A stretch of 64,000 nt of DNA from Nonomuraea spiralis (GCF_014648435.1 NZ_BMRC01000031.1:44711-108710), one strand, 5' to 3'; positions 1-8,356 are shown, counted from the stretch's first letter. A program made the numbers and translations. Notes: generated from the letters alone by a model not told the origin.

Positions 1-302
1 GCCTGATCACCAGCCGCGGGGCCAAGCCCAGCGAGTCGGAGGCGTCCTACGCGCTGCCGTACGTGCCCTCCGGCTCCGCGCAGGCCGCCAAGCTGGCGGC
101 GCGGGTGGAGAACGGGATCACGGCCGCCTACCTGGAGCTGGCCGCCGCGCGGGACGCCACGCTGCGCAGGTACGCCGCCCAGGCGATGCAGGAGTCGGCG
201 ACCCGCGCCTACGCCTTCCAGCCGTCGCCGCCCCCGGCCTTCCCCGGCATGCCGGTGAGCAGCCCGCCCCCGGCACCGCCCGCCATCACCCCCGGCGGCT
301 GA
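1..302 (+). CDS. DUF4439 ferritin-like domain protein, C-terminal part (partial)
   Basis: The window opens inside an open frame (first full codon at base 3) ending at a TGA at 300-302. The visible 99 residues are Ala-rich and helical, with a run containing YALPYVPSGSAQAAKLAARV followed by an amphipathic helix and a Pro-rich tail (PPPAFPGMP, PPPAPPAITPGG). Ala-rich ferritin-like DUF4439 proteins commonly sit beside proS in actinobacteria, which is the main reason for this name. It converges on proS, whose stop lies 34 bp away. The start and most of the helical bundle are outside the window, so metal-binding residues cannot be judged. Confidence 0.55.
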   Translation, partial: LITSRGAKPSESEASYALPYVPSGSAQAAKLAARVENGITAAYLELAAARDATLRRYAAQAMQESATRAYAFQPSPPPAFPGMPVSSPPPAPPAITPGG

Positions 303-336
303 CGCCGCTCAGGGGCTCGGGGCGGGCGGCGGCCGG

Positions 337-2079
337 TCAGCGGCAGGCGGCCAGGATGCGGGCGGCCGCGTCGGCGAGCGGGATCTCCTCCTTGACGCCG
401 GTCACGCGGTCGCGCAGCTCGATGACGCCCTGCGACAGGCCGCGCCCGATCACCACGATCGTGGGCAGCCCCAGCAGCTCGGCGTCCTTGAACTTGACGC
501 CCGGCGAGACCTGGGCGCGGTCGTCGACGAGCACCCGCAGCCCCTGCGACTCCAGCTCGGCGGCCAGCTCAAGGGCGGCCTCGATCTGGTTCTCCTTGCC
601 GGTGCCGACGATGTGCACGTCGGCGGGCGCGATCTCGCGCGGCCACACCAGGCCGAGCTGGTCGTGGGCCTGCTCGGCGATGACGGCCACGGCCCGGGAG
701 ACCCCGACGCCGTAGGAGCCCATGGTGATGCGGATCGGCTTGCCGTCGGGGCCGAGGGCGTCGAGGCCGGCGGCGTCGGCGTACTTGCGGCCGAGCTGGA
801 AGATGTGGCCGATCTCGATGCCGCGGTCGATGGACAGCGAGGAGCCGCAGCGGGGGCACGGGTCGCCGGCGCGCACCTCGGCGGCCTCGATCGTGCCATC
901 GGGGACGAAGTCGCGCCCGGCGACCACGTCGACGGCGTGCTTGCCGGGCTCGTTGGCGCCGGTCACCCAGGAGGTGCCGGTCACGACGCGGGGGTCGACG
1001 AGGTAGCGGATGCCGAGCTCGCGCAGGATCTGCGGGCCGATGTAGCCGCGTACGAGACCGGGGTGGGCGGCGAAGTCGGCGGCCTCGAAGATGGCGGGCT
1101 CGCCGGGCGTCAGGGAGGCCTCCAGGCGCTTGAGGTCGACCTCGCGGTCGCCGGGCACGCCGACGATCAGCGTCTCGACCTTGTCGGAGCCGGGGGTGGT
1201 GATCTTGACGACGACGTTCTTCAGGGTGTCGGCGGCGGTGACGGACAGGCCGTGGCGCTCGTTGACGTAGGACACCAGGGACTCGATGGTCGGGGTGTCG
1301 GGCGTGTCGAGCACCCGCATCGCCGCGGCCTCCGCCAGGTCGCGGACGGGCGGCGCGGTGGTGGTGACGGCCTCGGCGTTGGCCGCGTAGCCGCAGGAGT
1401 GGCAGGCCACGAACGTGTCCTCGCCGGTGGGCGTCGGCGCCAGGAACTCCTCCGAGGCCGAGCCGCCCATCGCGCCCGAGGTGGCGAACACGATCTTGTA
1501 CTCGATGCCGAGCCGCTCGAACGTGCGGATGTAGGTCTCGCGGTGCTGCTCGTAGGAGCGCTTGAGACCGTCGTCGTCGAGGTCGAAGGAGTAGGAGTCC
1601 TTCATGAGGAACTCGCGGCCGCGCAGGATGCCGGCCCTGGGCCTGGCCTCGTCGCGGTACTTGGTCTGGATCTGGTAGAGCGTGACCGGATAGTCCTTGT
1701 ACGAGGAGTATTCGCCCTTGACCATGTCGGTGAAGAGCTCCTCGTGCGTGGGACCGAGGAGGTAGTCGGCGCCCTTGCGGTCCTGGAGCCGGAACAGGGT
1801 GTCGCCGTATTCGGTCCAGCGGCCGGTGGCCTCGTAGTACTCGCGGGGCAGCAGGGCGGGGAAGAGCACCTCCTGGCCGCCCATCCGGTTCATCTCCTCG
1901 CGGACGACCCTGGTGACGTTCTCCAGCACCAGCTTGCCGAGGGGCAGCCACGAGTAGATGCCGGGAGCCACGCGGCGGACGTAGCCGGCGCGGACGAGGA
2001 GCTTGTGGCTCGGCACTTCCGCGTCTGCCGGGTCGTCCCGCAGGGTGCGAAGAAACAACGACGACATGCGCAGCAACAC
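337..2079 (-). CDS. proS: Proline--tRNA ligase, bacterial type
   Basis: Cytosolic class II aminoacyl-tRNA synthetase that charges tRNA-Pro. The 580-residue protein has the usual length of the bacterial form with an editing insertion. The THEE substrate loop lies at about residues 111-114, motif 2 (RDEARPRAGILRGREF) at about 142-157, and motif 3 with GSYGVGVSR in the C-terminal third; two CxxC pairs (CHSCG, CPRCG) flank the inserted domain. The start is GTG at 2079 behind an AAGGAG at 2084-2090; an in-frame ATG four codons later is possible but has no better ribosome site. Close similarity to mycobacterial ProS through the first 170 residues makes this secure. Confidence 0.97.
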   Translation of the reverse strand: MLLRMSSLFLRTLRDDPADAEVPSHKLLVRAGYVRRVAPGIYSWLPLGKLVLENVTRVVREEMNRMGGQEVLFPALLPREYYEATGRWTEYGDTLFRLQDRKGADYLLGPTHEELFTDMVKGEYSSYKDYPVTLYQIQTKYRDEARPRAGILRGREFLMKDSYSFDLDDDGLKRSYEQHRETYIRTFERLGIEYKIVFATSGAMGGSASEEFLAPTPTGEDTFVACHSCGYAANAEAVTTTAPPVRDLAEAAAMRVLDTPDTPTIESLVSYVNERHGLSVTAADTLKNVVVKITTPGSDKVETLIVGVPGDREVDLKRLEASLTPGEPAIFEAADFAAHPGLVRGYIGPQILRELGIRYLVDPRVVTGTSWVTGANEPGKHAVDVVAGRDFVPDGTIEAAEVRAGDPCPRCGSSLSIDRGIEIGHIFQLGRKYADAAGLDALGPDGKPIRITMGSYGVGVSRAVAVIAEQAHDQLGLVWPREIAPADVHIVGTGKENQIEAALELAAELESQGLRVLVDDRAQVSPGVKFKDAELLGLPTIVVIGRGLSQGVIELRDRVTGVKEEIPLADAAARILAACR

Positions 2080-2163
2080 GGCTACTCCTTGGTCGGGCCT
2101 GGATGTGAAGAACTACAGGCTATCGACTCAGGGAGCCCCGCCGCGCGGCGTTATCCGGTGCGG

Positions 2164-2835
2164 TCAGACGGAGATCGGGAGCCAGCCGCCCACGAAGACG
2201 GCCAGGCAGACGGTGAACAGGCCCGCGAAGACGGCCGAGAACGTCAGCGCGCGCACGCGGGCGCGCCGGTTGTGGCGCAGCACCACGACCAGCAGGACGG
2301 CCAGCACCCCGACCACCGTGGCCGGGCCGGGCCAGAACGCCTGCTCGGTGTCGATGAAGCCGGGGGTCGCGCGGTCGACGACGTCCGCGATCAGCAGCGC
2401 GCCGATCGAGCCCGCGGCCAGGTCGCCCCAGGCGTCCCTCCTGCGGGTGACGTAGGCGAGCAGGCCGAGGCCGACGAGCAGGGCGAGCGTCCAGTTCAGC
2501 CCGGCGGCGCCGCCGCCGATGATGTCGAAGCCGTCCACGCCGCGCAGCGCGCTCGCGCCCATGGCCGCCACCAGCGTGGACACCGTCGCCAGGAACGTGG
2601 TCAGCAGCGCCCAGCCGAACCCCGACGCGGTGGCGCCCACGACCAGCGAGAGGGTCAGGTAGGCGTACGGGTCGTAGAGCTGGCCGAGCCAGGACGGGCC
2701 CTTGCCGGCGGTGAGCATGCCGATCAGGCCGACGGCCAGTCCCGCGAGGAAGGCCGTCAGCACGTGACGTTCGATGCGTCGCTGACGCCGGTCGTACTCG
2801 GCGAAGTCGGCGTACTCGATGGCGGTGTCGTTCAT
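2164..2835 (-). CDS. Multi-pass membrane protein of unknown function
   Basis: A 223-residue protein with a short charged cytoplasmic N-terminus (MNDTAIEYADFAEYDRRQRR) followed by about six hydrophobic segments, for example AFLAGLAVGLIGMLTA, YLTLSLVVGATASGFG, WTLALLVGLGLLAYV and VVGVLAVLLVVVLRH. I do not recognise the family. The start ATG at 2835 has AGGGA six bases upstream; an ATG two codons earlier (2841) is too close to that site. It is transcribed in the same direction as proS, 84 bp upstream of it, and diverges from the short fadE gene at 2969. Confidence 0.7.
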   Translation of the reverse strand: MNDTAIEYADFAEYDRRQRRIERHVLTAFLAGLAVGLIGMLTAGKGPSWLGQLYDPYAYLTLSLVVGATASGFGWALLTTFLATVSTLVAAMGASALRGVDGFDIIGGGAAGLNWTLALLVGLGLLAYVTRRRDAWGDLAAGSIGALLIADVVDRATPGFIDTEQAFWPGPATVVGVLAVLLVVVLRHNRRARVRALTFSAVFAGLFTVCLAVFVGGWLPISV

Positions 2836-2938
2836 CTTCATTCCCTGGTCAATCCCTCCCCCGGAGATGTCTAGGGATGACCACATCCAGATTATGTATC
2901 CATCCCAAAAAGGCAAATTTCGGTCATCCCTATCTAAG

Positions 2939-2955
2939 GCAAGCAATCGCTTGGT
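2939..2955 (+). promoter_or_regulatory. KstR2-type operator upstream of short fadE
   Basis: GCAAGCAATCGCTTGGT matches the 17-bp consensus shared by the steroid genes of this window (CCAAGCAAGCGCTTGGT) at 15 of 17 positions and the published KstR2 box AnCAAGnnCTTGnT with one mismatch. It ends one base before a TACGAT -10 hexamer (2957-2962) that sits 6 nt before the GTG at 2969, so bound repressor would block the promoter directly. Confidence 0.8.
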
Positions 2956-2956
2956 T

Positions 2957-2962
2957 TACGAT
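2957..2962 (+). promoter_or_regulatory. -10 element TACGAT of a leaderless promoter
   Basis: TACGAT is followed by exactly six bases and then the GTG start at 2969, placing the transcription start on the start codon. No Shine-Dalgarno sequence is present. The same TACGAT-6 nt-start arrangement occurs in front of fadA6. Confidence 0.6.
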
Positions 2963-2968
2963 GCTCCG

Positions 2969-3922
2969 GTGACACTCTCCGAGGAGCTCGGCGCCGTCGT
3001 CCGTGCCTATCTCTCCGACCGGCCGGAAGCGACGTGGCGGGCGTTCGCGCGCGACGTCGGCGTGGCGGGCCTGCTCGTGCCCGAGCGGTACGGCGGCGCC
3101 GGATGCGGCCCGGCCGAGACGGCGGCCGTCGCCGAGGAACTGGGACGGGCGCTGTCACCCCACCCGTTCCTCCAGTCGGCCGTCATGGCGGTCGCGGCGC
3201 TCATGGCCGACGGGGACGACGAGGCGCGGGCGCGGTTGCTGCCGGAGCTGGCCTCGGGGGCGACGACGGCGACCGTCGTGCTGCCGGGCGACGGGGACCT
3301 GCGGCTGGAGGGCGACCGGCTCTCGGGGGTGGTGCCGTACGCGCTGGCGGGCGAGGTCGTGCTCGCCTACGCCGGTGCGGAGCTGGTGGAGGCCGTGCCG
3401 GCGCGGCGGACGGCGTACCCGACCGTGGACGAGACCCGGCCGCTGGTCTCGCTCGCCTTCGACCGCGCGCCCGTACGGCGGCTGGGCCCCGGCGCGTCGT
3501 GGACCCGCGTACGGGACCTCGCGATCGCGGCGCTGGCCGCCGAGCAGGTGGGCGGGGCGGCGCGCTGCCTGGAGATGGCGGTCGGGCACGCGCGGTCGCG
3601 GCGGCAGTTCGGCCGGCCGATCGGCTCCTTCCAGGCGATCAAGCACAAACTGGCCGACGTGCTGCTGCTGGTGGAGTCGGCCCGGTCGGCGGCGCGGGCG
3701 GCGGGCGGGTCGGAGGTGTTCGCGGCCGTGGCGGGGTCGTACTGCACGGAGGCGTATCTGACGGCGGCGGGCGAGAACATCCAGGTGCACGGCGGGATCG
3801 GGGTGACCTGGGAGCACCCGGCGCACCGGTATCTCAAGCGGGCCGCGTCGGACGCGCAGCTCTTCGGCCCGCCGCAGGCGCACCGCGCCCGCCTCGCGCC
3901 GCACGTGCTCGGCGAGGTGTGA
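2969..3922 (+). CDS. Short acyl-CoA dehydrogenase, FadE32/FadE33-like
   Basis: A 317-residue acyl-CoA dehydrogenase, much shorter than the usual 380 and matching the length of mycobacterial FadE32 and FadE33 of the KstR2 regulon. The N-terminal part carries VPERYGGAG; the C-terminal helical domain has ARSRRQFGRPIGSFQAIKHK (FAD-contact signature) and VHGGIGVTWEHPAHRYLKRA, whose Glu in TWEH is the candidate catalytic base of heteromeric family members. Such short subunits normally form alpha2-beta2 enzymes with a second FadE, but no partner is adjacent; FadE30 at 16.5 kb is the only other FadE in the window. The GTG at 2969 is chosen because the KstR2-type operator and -10 box lie immediately upstream. 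Expected role: a dehydrogenation step in steroid ring C/D breakdown. Confidence 0.85.
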   Translation: MTLSEELGAVVRAYLSDRPEATWRAFARDVGVAGLLVPERYGGAGCGPAETAAVAEELGRALSPHPFLQSAVMAVAALMADGDDEARARLLPELASGATTATVVLPGDGDLRLEGDRLSGVVPYALAGEVVLAYAGAELVEAVPARRTAYPTVDETRPLVSLAFDRAPVRRLGPGASWTRVRDLAIAALAAEQVGGAARCLEMAVGHARSRRQFGRPIGSFQAIKHKLADVLLLVESARSAARAAGGSEVFAAVAGSYCTEAYLTAAGENIQVHGGIGVTWEHPAHRYLKRAASDAQLFGPPQAHRARLAPHVLGEV

Positions 3923-3939
3923 CGGCGGCTCAGCCGCCG
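3923..3939. terminator. Bidirectional hairpin between convergent genes
   Basis: CGGCGGC-TCA-GCCGCCG is a perfect 7-bp stem with a 3-base loop directly after the fadE stop codon and across the end of the convergent gene at 3930. There is no clear T-tract. Confidence 0.45.
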
Positions 3940-4421
3940 AGCAGTTCCTCCCACGGATGGCGGGTGTTGGTGCGGCGGGTGGTGTCGAGCGCCTCGGCCA
4001 GGCGCCACAACCCGGGACGCGCGCGCACGCGGGCCCGGCCCATGGGATCGACCGCGCGCAGCTCGAACCGCACCCCCATCACCTCCAGCACGGCCGAGGC
4101 CGCGTCACCGGGACCCGCGACCGCGAGCGAGGAGTCGTCGGGGCCGGGGCCCGGGTCGGGCATCTTCCCGGCGAGCAGCGCGGCCACCTCCGAGGCGTAC
4201 GGCCCGTCGCGCCACTCGATGTGCCAGCTCCGGTCGGCGCCGCGCCACCACGTCAGGTCGCGGCACCACTCGATGAAGTCCGCCTCGGTCGCGAGGGCGG
4301 CCATCACCCGGCCGAACGCCTCGTAACCGAGCGCGTCGGCGAGCGAGGGATCGTCGTCGCCACGGTCGGGGACCGTGCCGTCCTTCGGCCGCCGCAGCGC
4401 GTGCTTTCGCCTCACGGTCAT
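3930..4421 (-). CDS. Conserved-looking protein of unknown function
   Basis: A 163-residue soluble protein with a basic N-terminus (MTVRRKHALRRPKDG), a Trp-rich stretch (FIEWCRDLTWWRGADRSWH) and a C-terminus ending in HPWEELLGG. Codon use is normal for the genome, with strong G/C at third positions. I do not recognise the family. The ATG at 4421 is the only good start. It diverges from the LLM monooxygenase operon, and its upstream region is the one that holds the operator at 4477-4493, so coregulation is possible but not shown. Confidence 0.6.
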   Translation of the reverse strand: MTVRRKHALRRPKDGTVPDRGDDDPSLADALGYEAFGRVMAALATEADFIEWCRDLTWWRGADRSWHIEWRDGPYASEVAALLAGKMPDPGPGPDDSSLAVAGPGDAASAVLEVMGVRFELRAVDPMGRARVRARPGLWRLAEALDTTRRTNTRHPWEELLGG

Positions 4422-4476
4422 CCACTCTGATCGGACGCGCGCCCTTCCCGCAAGACTTCGGCCCTGATAGTCTCTA

Positions 4477-4493
4477 CCAAGCGAGCGCTTGGT
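4477..4493 (+). promoter_or_regulatory. KstR2-type operator of the first LLM operon
   Basis: CCAAGCGAGCGCTTGGT: arms CCAAGC and GCTTGG around GAGC, extended to an ACCAAGCG-AG-CGCTTGGT palindrome at 4476-4493. It lies 24 bp before the ATG at 4517. The 18 bases from 4477 are identical to those from 61110 in front of the second LLM operon. Confidence 0.82.
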
Positions 4494-4516
4494 TCACTAC
4501 TTTCGCCGGAGGCGCG

Positions 4517-5584
4517 ATGACGTCCCTACGGATCAGCCTGGGGTATGAACTGGAGGTCCGCGGCCGCACCCGCGAGGTCGAGCGACAGGCGTTCGAGAAC
4601 GTGATCGAGCAGGTCGTCCTCGGCGATCGGCTGGGGTTCGACACGGCCTGGTTCGTCGAGCACCACTTCACCAGGGGTTTCTCCCACTCCTCCGCCCCCG
4701 ATCTGGTCCTCGCGGCCATCTCGCAGCGCACCGGGCGCATCCACCTCGGGCTCGGCGTGGTGCTGCTGCCGTTCCAGTCGCCCATCCGCACCGCCGAGCG
4801 CGTCGCCACGCTCGACGTGCTGAGCGGCGGCCGCGTCGAGTTCGGCACGGGACGCGGCGCCTCACCCCTGGAGTACCAGGCGTTCCAGCGGCCGTTCGAG
4901 AAGTCGCGGCAGATCTGGGAGGACTCGCTGGAGGCCACCCTGGCCATCTGGAACGCCGACGGCGAGCCGGTCAGCAGGTCGAACGAGTTCTTCGAGATCC
5001 CCGACGTGGCCGTCTACCCGCGGCCGGCCCAGCGGCCGCATCCGCCCGTATGGGTGGCCTCGACCTCGCTGGAGGGTTACCTGGCCGCCGCCCGGCACGG
5101 CTACAACCTGCTGGGCATGACGATGCTCAAGGGCATCGACGACGTGGCCGCCGACATCGCCCGGTACCGGGAATGCCTGGCCGAGAACGGCTTCGACCCC
5201 GACTCCCGGCGCGTGGCGCTGATGATCCCCTGGTTCGCCGCCCCCACCCGCGACGAGGCCAACGCCACCGCCGCCGACGCCGTCCTGTGGTACATCCGCC
5301 GCCAGGTCAACCTGGTCACCCCGCCCGACTACTACGACGCCCGCCACGCCACCCACCGCGTACTCGGCCAGCTGGCCGCCGGGATGCCGCCGGAGGAGGC
5401 CATGGCCACGCTGCGCGAGCATCTGATGGTCGTGGTGGACGACGTGGAGGGCTCGCGCAAGGCCCTGGCCAGGATCGCCGAGGCGGGCGCCACGGACCTG
5501 ATCATCCAGGCGCAGGTCGGCGGGCTGGCCCACGAGAAGGTGTGCGAGTCGATGACCCTGTTCATGAACGAGGTGGCCCGTTGA
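4517..5584 (+). CDS. LLM-class flavin-dependent monooxygenase (copy 1)
   Basis: A 355-residue luciferase-like TIM-barrel protein that would use reduced flavin supplied in trans. Family marks include FDTAWFVEHHF near residue 42, LGVVLLPFQSPIRTAERVAT at about 84-103, DVLSGGRVEFGTGRG at about 105-119 and HPPVWVAS at about 177-184. The ATG at 4517 follows GGAGG at 4508-4512. It is the first gene of an operon with a phenylacetyl-CoA-ligase-like gene (4-bp overlap) and fadD3, under a KstR2-type operator, which points to an oxygenation in steroid degradation. A flavin reductase in the same regulon lies at 15985. A second LLM gene of identical length (61149) has the same operator. The substrate is unknown. 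Confidence 0.88.
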   Translation: MTSLRISLGYELEVRGRTREVERQAFENVIEQVVLGDRLGFDTAWFVEHHFTRGFSHSSAPDLVLAAISQRTGRIHLGLGVVLLPFQSPIRTAERVATLDVLSGGRVEFGTGRGASPLEYQAFQRPFEKSRQIWEDSLEATLAIWNADGEPVSRSNEFFEIPDVAVYPRPAQRPHPPVWVASTSLEGYLAAARHGYNLLGMTMLKGIDDVAADIARYRECLAENGFDPDSRRVALMIPWFAAPTRDEANATAADAVLWYIRRQVNLVTPPDYYDARHATHRVLGQLAAGMPPEEAMATLREHLMVVVDDVEGSRKALARIAEAGATDLIIQAQVGGLAHEKVCESMTLFMNEVAR

Positions 5585-6648
5585 CGGCCGCCCGCTGGCT
5601 GACCCGCGACGACCTGGCCGCGGCCGGACGTTCCGCCGGAGGGCTCCTGCTCGTGGCGCCCGACGTGTCCAGCGTGTTCCCGATGGGCCCCGAGGACGCC
5701 GCCGCCGCGACCGGGCTCACCGGGGCGGCGCTGCGCGCGGCCGGCGTCGGCGGGCACGACCGGGTCGTGGTGGCGCTCGCCGAGCCGGCGGGCGCGCTGT
5801 GGGCCGCCGCAGCGGCGGACGTGGCCGGGGCCGCCGCCGCGGTGGGACCGCGCGGCCGCCTGCGCCTGCACCACGCGCTGACCGCGCTCGGCGCGACCAC
5901 GCTGGTCAGCACCCCGACGGGCGCGATGGACCTGCTGGCCCGCCTGCACCTGGAGTTCCTGCTCGACCCGCTCGACCTCGGGCTCGACCACATCGTCCTG
6001 ACCGGCGAGATCGCCTCCAAGCGCACGATGGGACACCTCGCCGACGAGTTCGGCTGCGCGGTCACGGAGGTGCTCGCCAGCCCGTTCGGCGGCGGCGCCC
6101 TCGCCTACAGGACCGCCGAGGACGCGCCGCTCACCCCTCTCACGGACGGCGTGCTGGGGCTGGCCTCGCTGACCAAGGACGACCTGGCCGATCCGGCCGA
6201 CCCGGCGGCCGAGCTGGTCATCACGCCGTCCGGGCACTCGACGCTGGGCGACGCCGTGCTCAGGACGGGCATGGTGACCAGGCCCGGCGGGTCCGGCATC
6301 CCCGCGCCCGCGCACACGGTCGGCGACCACGTGCTGGTCAGGGGCGTGTGGCTGGCGTTGCCGCGGATCGAGAAGGCGCTGTCGAAGATCGACGGCGTGA
6401 CCGGCTGGGAGTTGTCGATCACCCGCCAGGGCACTCTGGACGCCGCCGCGCTGACCGTGTCGTTCGGCCGGGAGAGCCTGGTCAGGAACCCCATGTGGCG
6501 GTCGCGCATCGAGCAGGCGGTACGGGCGCTGACCCCGGTCTCGATCGACGTGGGGGTCGCCCAGGACGTCCTGGAGACCCCCTCGCCCGGCACCGTGGAC
6601 GACCGGCGCGGCCACCACCTCGGCCGGGACAGGTCCCTCGTCACCTAG
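5581..6648 (+). CDS. Phenylacetate-CoA ligase-like protein with degenerate adenylation motifs
   Basis: A 355-residue protein whose layout follows PaaK-type adenylate-forming enzymes: a TPTGAMDLLARL segment matching the substrate region, IVLTGEIASKRTMGHLADEF matching the central helix, then VLASPFGGGALAYRT and a C-terminal alpha/beta domain ending in WRSRIEQAVRALTPVSIDVG. The usual Ser/Thr/Gly phosphate loop is absent, and the Y-G-L-T-E type motif is replaced by LASPFGGG. Catalysis of adenylation is therefore doubtful; it may bind acyl-CoA, act as a partner, or carry out another reaction. It starts with TTG at 5581, overlapping the LLM stop (TTGA), with GAGG upstream, so the two are translationally coupled. 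fadD3 follows 16 bp later. Confidence 0.65.
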   Translation: MTAARWLTRDDLAAAGRSAGGLLLVAPDVSSVFPMGPEDAAAATGLTGAALRAAGVGGHDRVVVALAEPAGALWAAAAADVAGAAAAVGPRGRLRLHHALTALGATTLVSTPTGAMDLLARLHLEFLLDPLDLGLDHIVLTGEIASKRTMGHLADEFGCAVTEVLASPFGGGALAYRTAEDAPLTPLTDGVLGLASLTKDDLADPADPAAELVITPSGHSTLGDAVLRTGMVTRPGGSGIPAPAHTVGDHVLVRGVWLALPRIEKALSKIDGVTGWELSITRQGTLDAAALTVSFGRESLVRNPMWRSRIEQAVRALTPVSIDVGVAQDVLETPSPGTVDDRRGHHLGRDRSLVT

Positions 6649-6664
6649 CGCGACGGAGTAGCCG

Positions 6665-8182
6665 ATGGCATCGATGCCCGACTGGGGAACCCTCCCCCGC
6701 ATGCTGCGCGACCAGGCCGAACGCCACCCCGACGCCACGGCGGTCGTCGAGGGCGGCGCCCGGGTCACGATGTCGGAGCTGCGGTCGCGGGCCGCCGAGG
6801 TCGCCCGGGGGCTGATCGCCCTCGGCGTCGAGCCCGGCGACCGGGTGGCGATCTGGGGCTCGAACTCGGCGTCCTGGGTACGGCACGCGCTCGGTGTCTG
6901 GGACGCCGGCGCCGTCCTCGTGCCGCTGTCGGCCCGGTACAAGGGCATCGAGGCCGCCCAGCTGATCGCCAGGACCGGGGTGAAGGTCGTGATCGTCGGC
7001 GATCCGCCGCTCGCCCGCCTGCTGCCGCCCCTGGACGACGGCGTCACCGTACGCGCGGCCGGCGGCCTGGACCCGGCCGGGGTCACCGTACGGGCGGGCG
7101 AGGAACGGGCGCTCGCCGTCGGGCCGGACGACCTGTGCGAGATCATGTCCACGTCCGGCACCACGGGGACGCCCAAGGGCGTGATGCTCGACCACGCCCA
7201 GGTCCTGCGCGGCTACTGGGACTGGTCGGAGATCGTCACGCTGGACGAGCACGACCGCTATCCGGTGATCGCGCCGTTCAACCACGGGTTCGGGCTGAAC
7301 GCCGGGCTCGTCGCCTGCCTGATGCGCCGGGCCACGATGGTGCCGATCCCGGTCTTCTCCCCGGACGCCCTGATGTCGCTGATCTCCACCGAGAAGGTGA
7401 CGATCCTGGCCGGGCCGCCCACCCTGTTCGCCCGGATCCTGGACGAGCTGGACCGCGCCGACCGGGACGTCTCCTCGCTGCGGGTGGCCATCTGCGGCGC
7501 CGCCTCCGTACCGGCCGCGCTGATCACCCGGCTGGTCGAACGGGTCGGCCTGGAACGGATGATCAACGCGTACGGGCTGATGGAGGGCACGGTGGTCTCC
7601 ATGACCAGGGCCGGCGACCCCATCGAGGTGATCGCGAACACCACCGGCAGGGCCGTGCCGGGCATCGAGGTCAAGATCGTGGACGACGACGGCAAGGAGG
7701 TCGCCCCCGGCCTGCGCGGCGAGATCCTGCAACGCGGCTACGGCGTGATGCGCGGCTACTGGGACGAGCCCGCCAGGACCGCCGAGGTGGTCGACGCCGA
7801 CGGCTGGCTGCACACCGGCGACGTCGGCGTGCTGGACGAGGCGGGCAACCTCGCCATCGTGGACAGGAAGAAGGAGCTCTACATCGTCAACGGCTTCAAC
7901 GTCTCCCCCGCCGAGGTCGAGTCGCTCCTGCTGCGCGAGGGCTCGCTGGCCCAGGCCGCGGTGGTCGGCGTGCCCGACGCCGTCTCCGGGGAGTCCGGGG
8001 TGGCGTACGTGGTCCCCCGGCCGGGCGCGCAGGTCACCGCCGGGACGCTGCTCTCCTGGGCGAAGGCCAACATGTCCAACTACAAGGTGCCCAAACGGGT
8101 AGAAGTGGTCGAAGCGCTGCCCGTCAACGTCAACGGCAAGATCGACAAGCTGGCCCTGCGTGCCCGGGCGGCGACCGGATAA
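6665..8182 (+). CDS. fadD3: FadD3-like acyl-CoA synthetase (HIP-CoA ligase)
   Basis: A 505-residue acyl-CoA synthetase. Motif A3 STSGTTGTPKG is at about residue 161, A5 appears as NAYGLMEG, A7 as DGWLHTGDVG and A10 as NVNGKIDKLALR, so the full catalytic set is present. FadD3 activates the propionate side chain of HIP, the ring C/D remnant of steroids, to HIP-CoA, which is both the pathway entry compound and the KstR2 inducer. The assignment rests on length (mycobacterial FadD3 about 507 residues), motif context and its place in a KstR2-type operon. It is the only complete-motif FadD in the window. The ATG at 6665 follows GGAGTAGCC. Confidence 0.82.
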   Translation: MASMPDWGTLPRMLRDQAERHPDATAVVEGGARVTMSELRSRAAEVARGLIALGVEPGDRVAIWGSNSASWVRHALGVWDAGAVLVPLSARYKGIEAAQLIARTGVKVVIVGDPPLARLLPPLDDGVTVRAAGGLDPAGVTVRAGEERALAVGPDDLCEIMSTSGTTGTPKGVMLDHAQVLRGYWDWSEIVTLDEHDRYPVIAPFNHGFGLNAGLVACLMRRATMVPIPVFSPDALMSLISTEKVTILAGPPTLFARILDELDRADRDVSSLRVAICGAASVPAALITRLVERVGLERMINAYGLMEGTVVSMTRAGDPIEVIANTTGRAVPGIEVKIVDDDGKEVAPGLRGEILQRGYGVMRGYWDEPARTAEVVDADGWLHTGDVGVLDEAGNLAIVDRKKELYIVNGFNVSPAEVESLLLREGSLAQAAVVGVPDAVSGESGVAYVVPRPGAQVTAGTLLSWAKANMSNYKVPKRVEVVEALPVNVNGKIDKLALRARAATG

Positions 8183-8221
8183 GGGGTTCCGGCGTGTTCA
8201 GGGGCTGTCAGGGGCGCCCTC

Positions 8222-8356
8222 GTGAGCGAGAATCGCGAGCGGACGGTATTCGCGGAAGACGGGTTCATCCGCGAGGGCGACCGGGGATACATCGATGACA
8301 CGGGCCGGTTGCACCTCTTGGGACGCGTACTCCGCGTCGCACCTTCACCGGCATGA
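8222..8356 (+). pseudogene. Orphan 44-residue fragment of an acyl-CoA synthetase
   Basis: A GTG-started frame of 44 residues contains FAEDGFIREGDRGYIDDTGR followed by LHLLGRV, which is the A7/A8 region (Gly-Asp motif and following strand) of an adenylate-forming enzyme with nothing before or after it. It lies in the 183-bp gap between fadD3 and the FprA-like gene, has no clear ribosome site and ends ten bases before the next start. It reads as the decayed remnant of a second FadD, although a short expressed peptide cannot be excluded. It is not a copy of the matching fadD3 segment (DGWLHTGDVGVLDEAGNL). Confidence 0.5.

Noticed and set aside
613..2874. A 753-codon open frame antisense to proS and the membrane protein gene
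   Set aside because: It is the mirror of real genes in high-G+C DNA; the translation is low-complexity Gly/Val/Arg/Asp and proS on the other strand is certain.
4517..8182. Reading the LLM/adenylating-enzyme genes as part of a natural-product biosynthetic cluster
   Set aside because: No carrier protein, ketosynthase or condensation domain is present, and the KstR2-type operator plus fadD3 point to catabolism.
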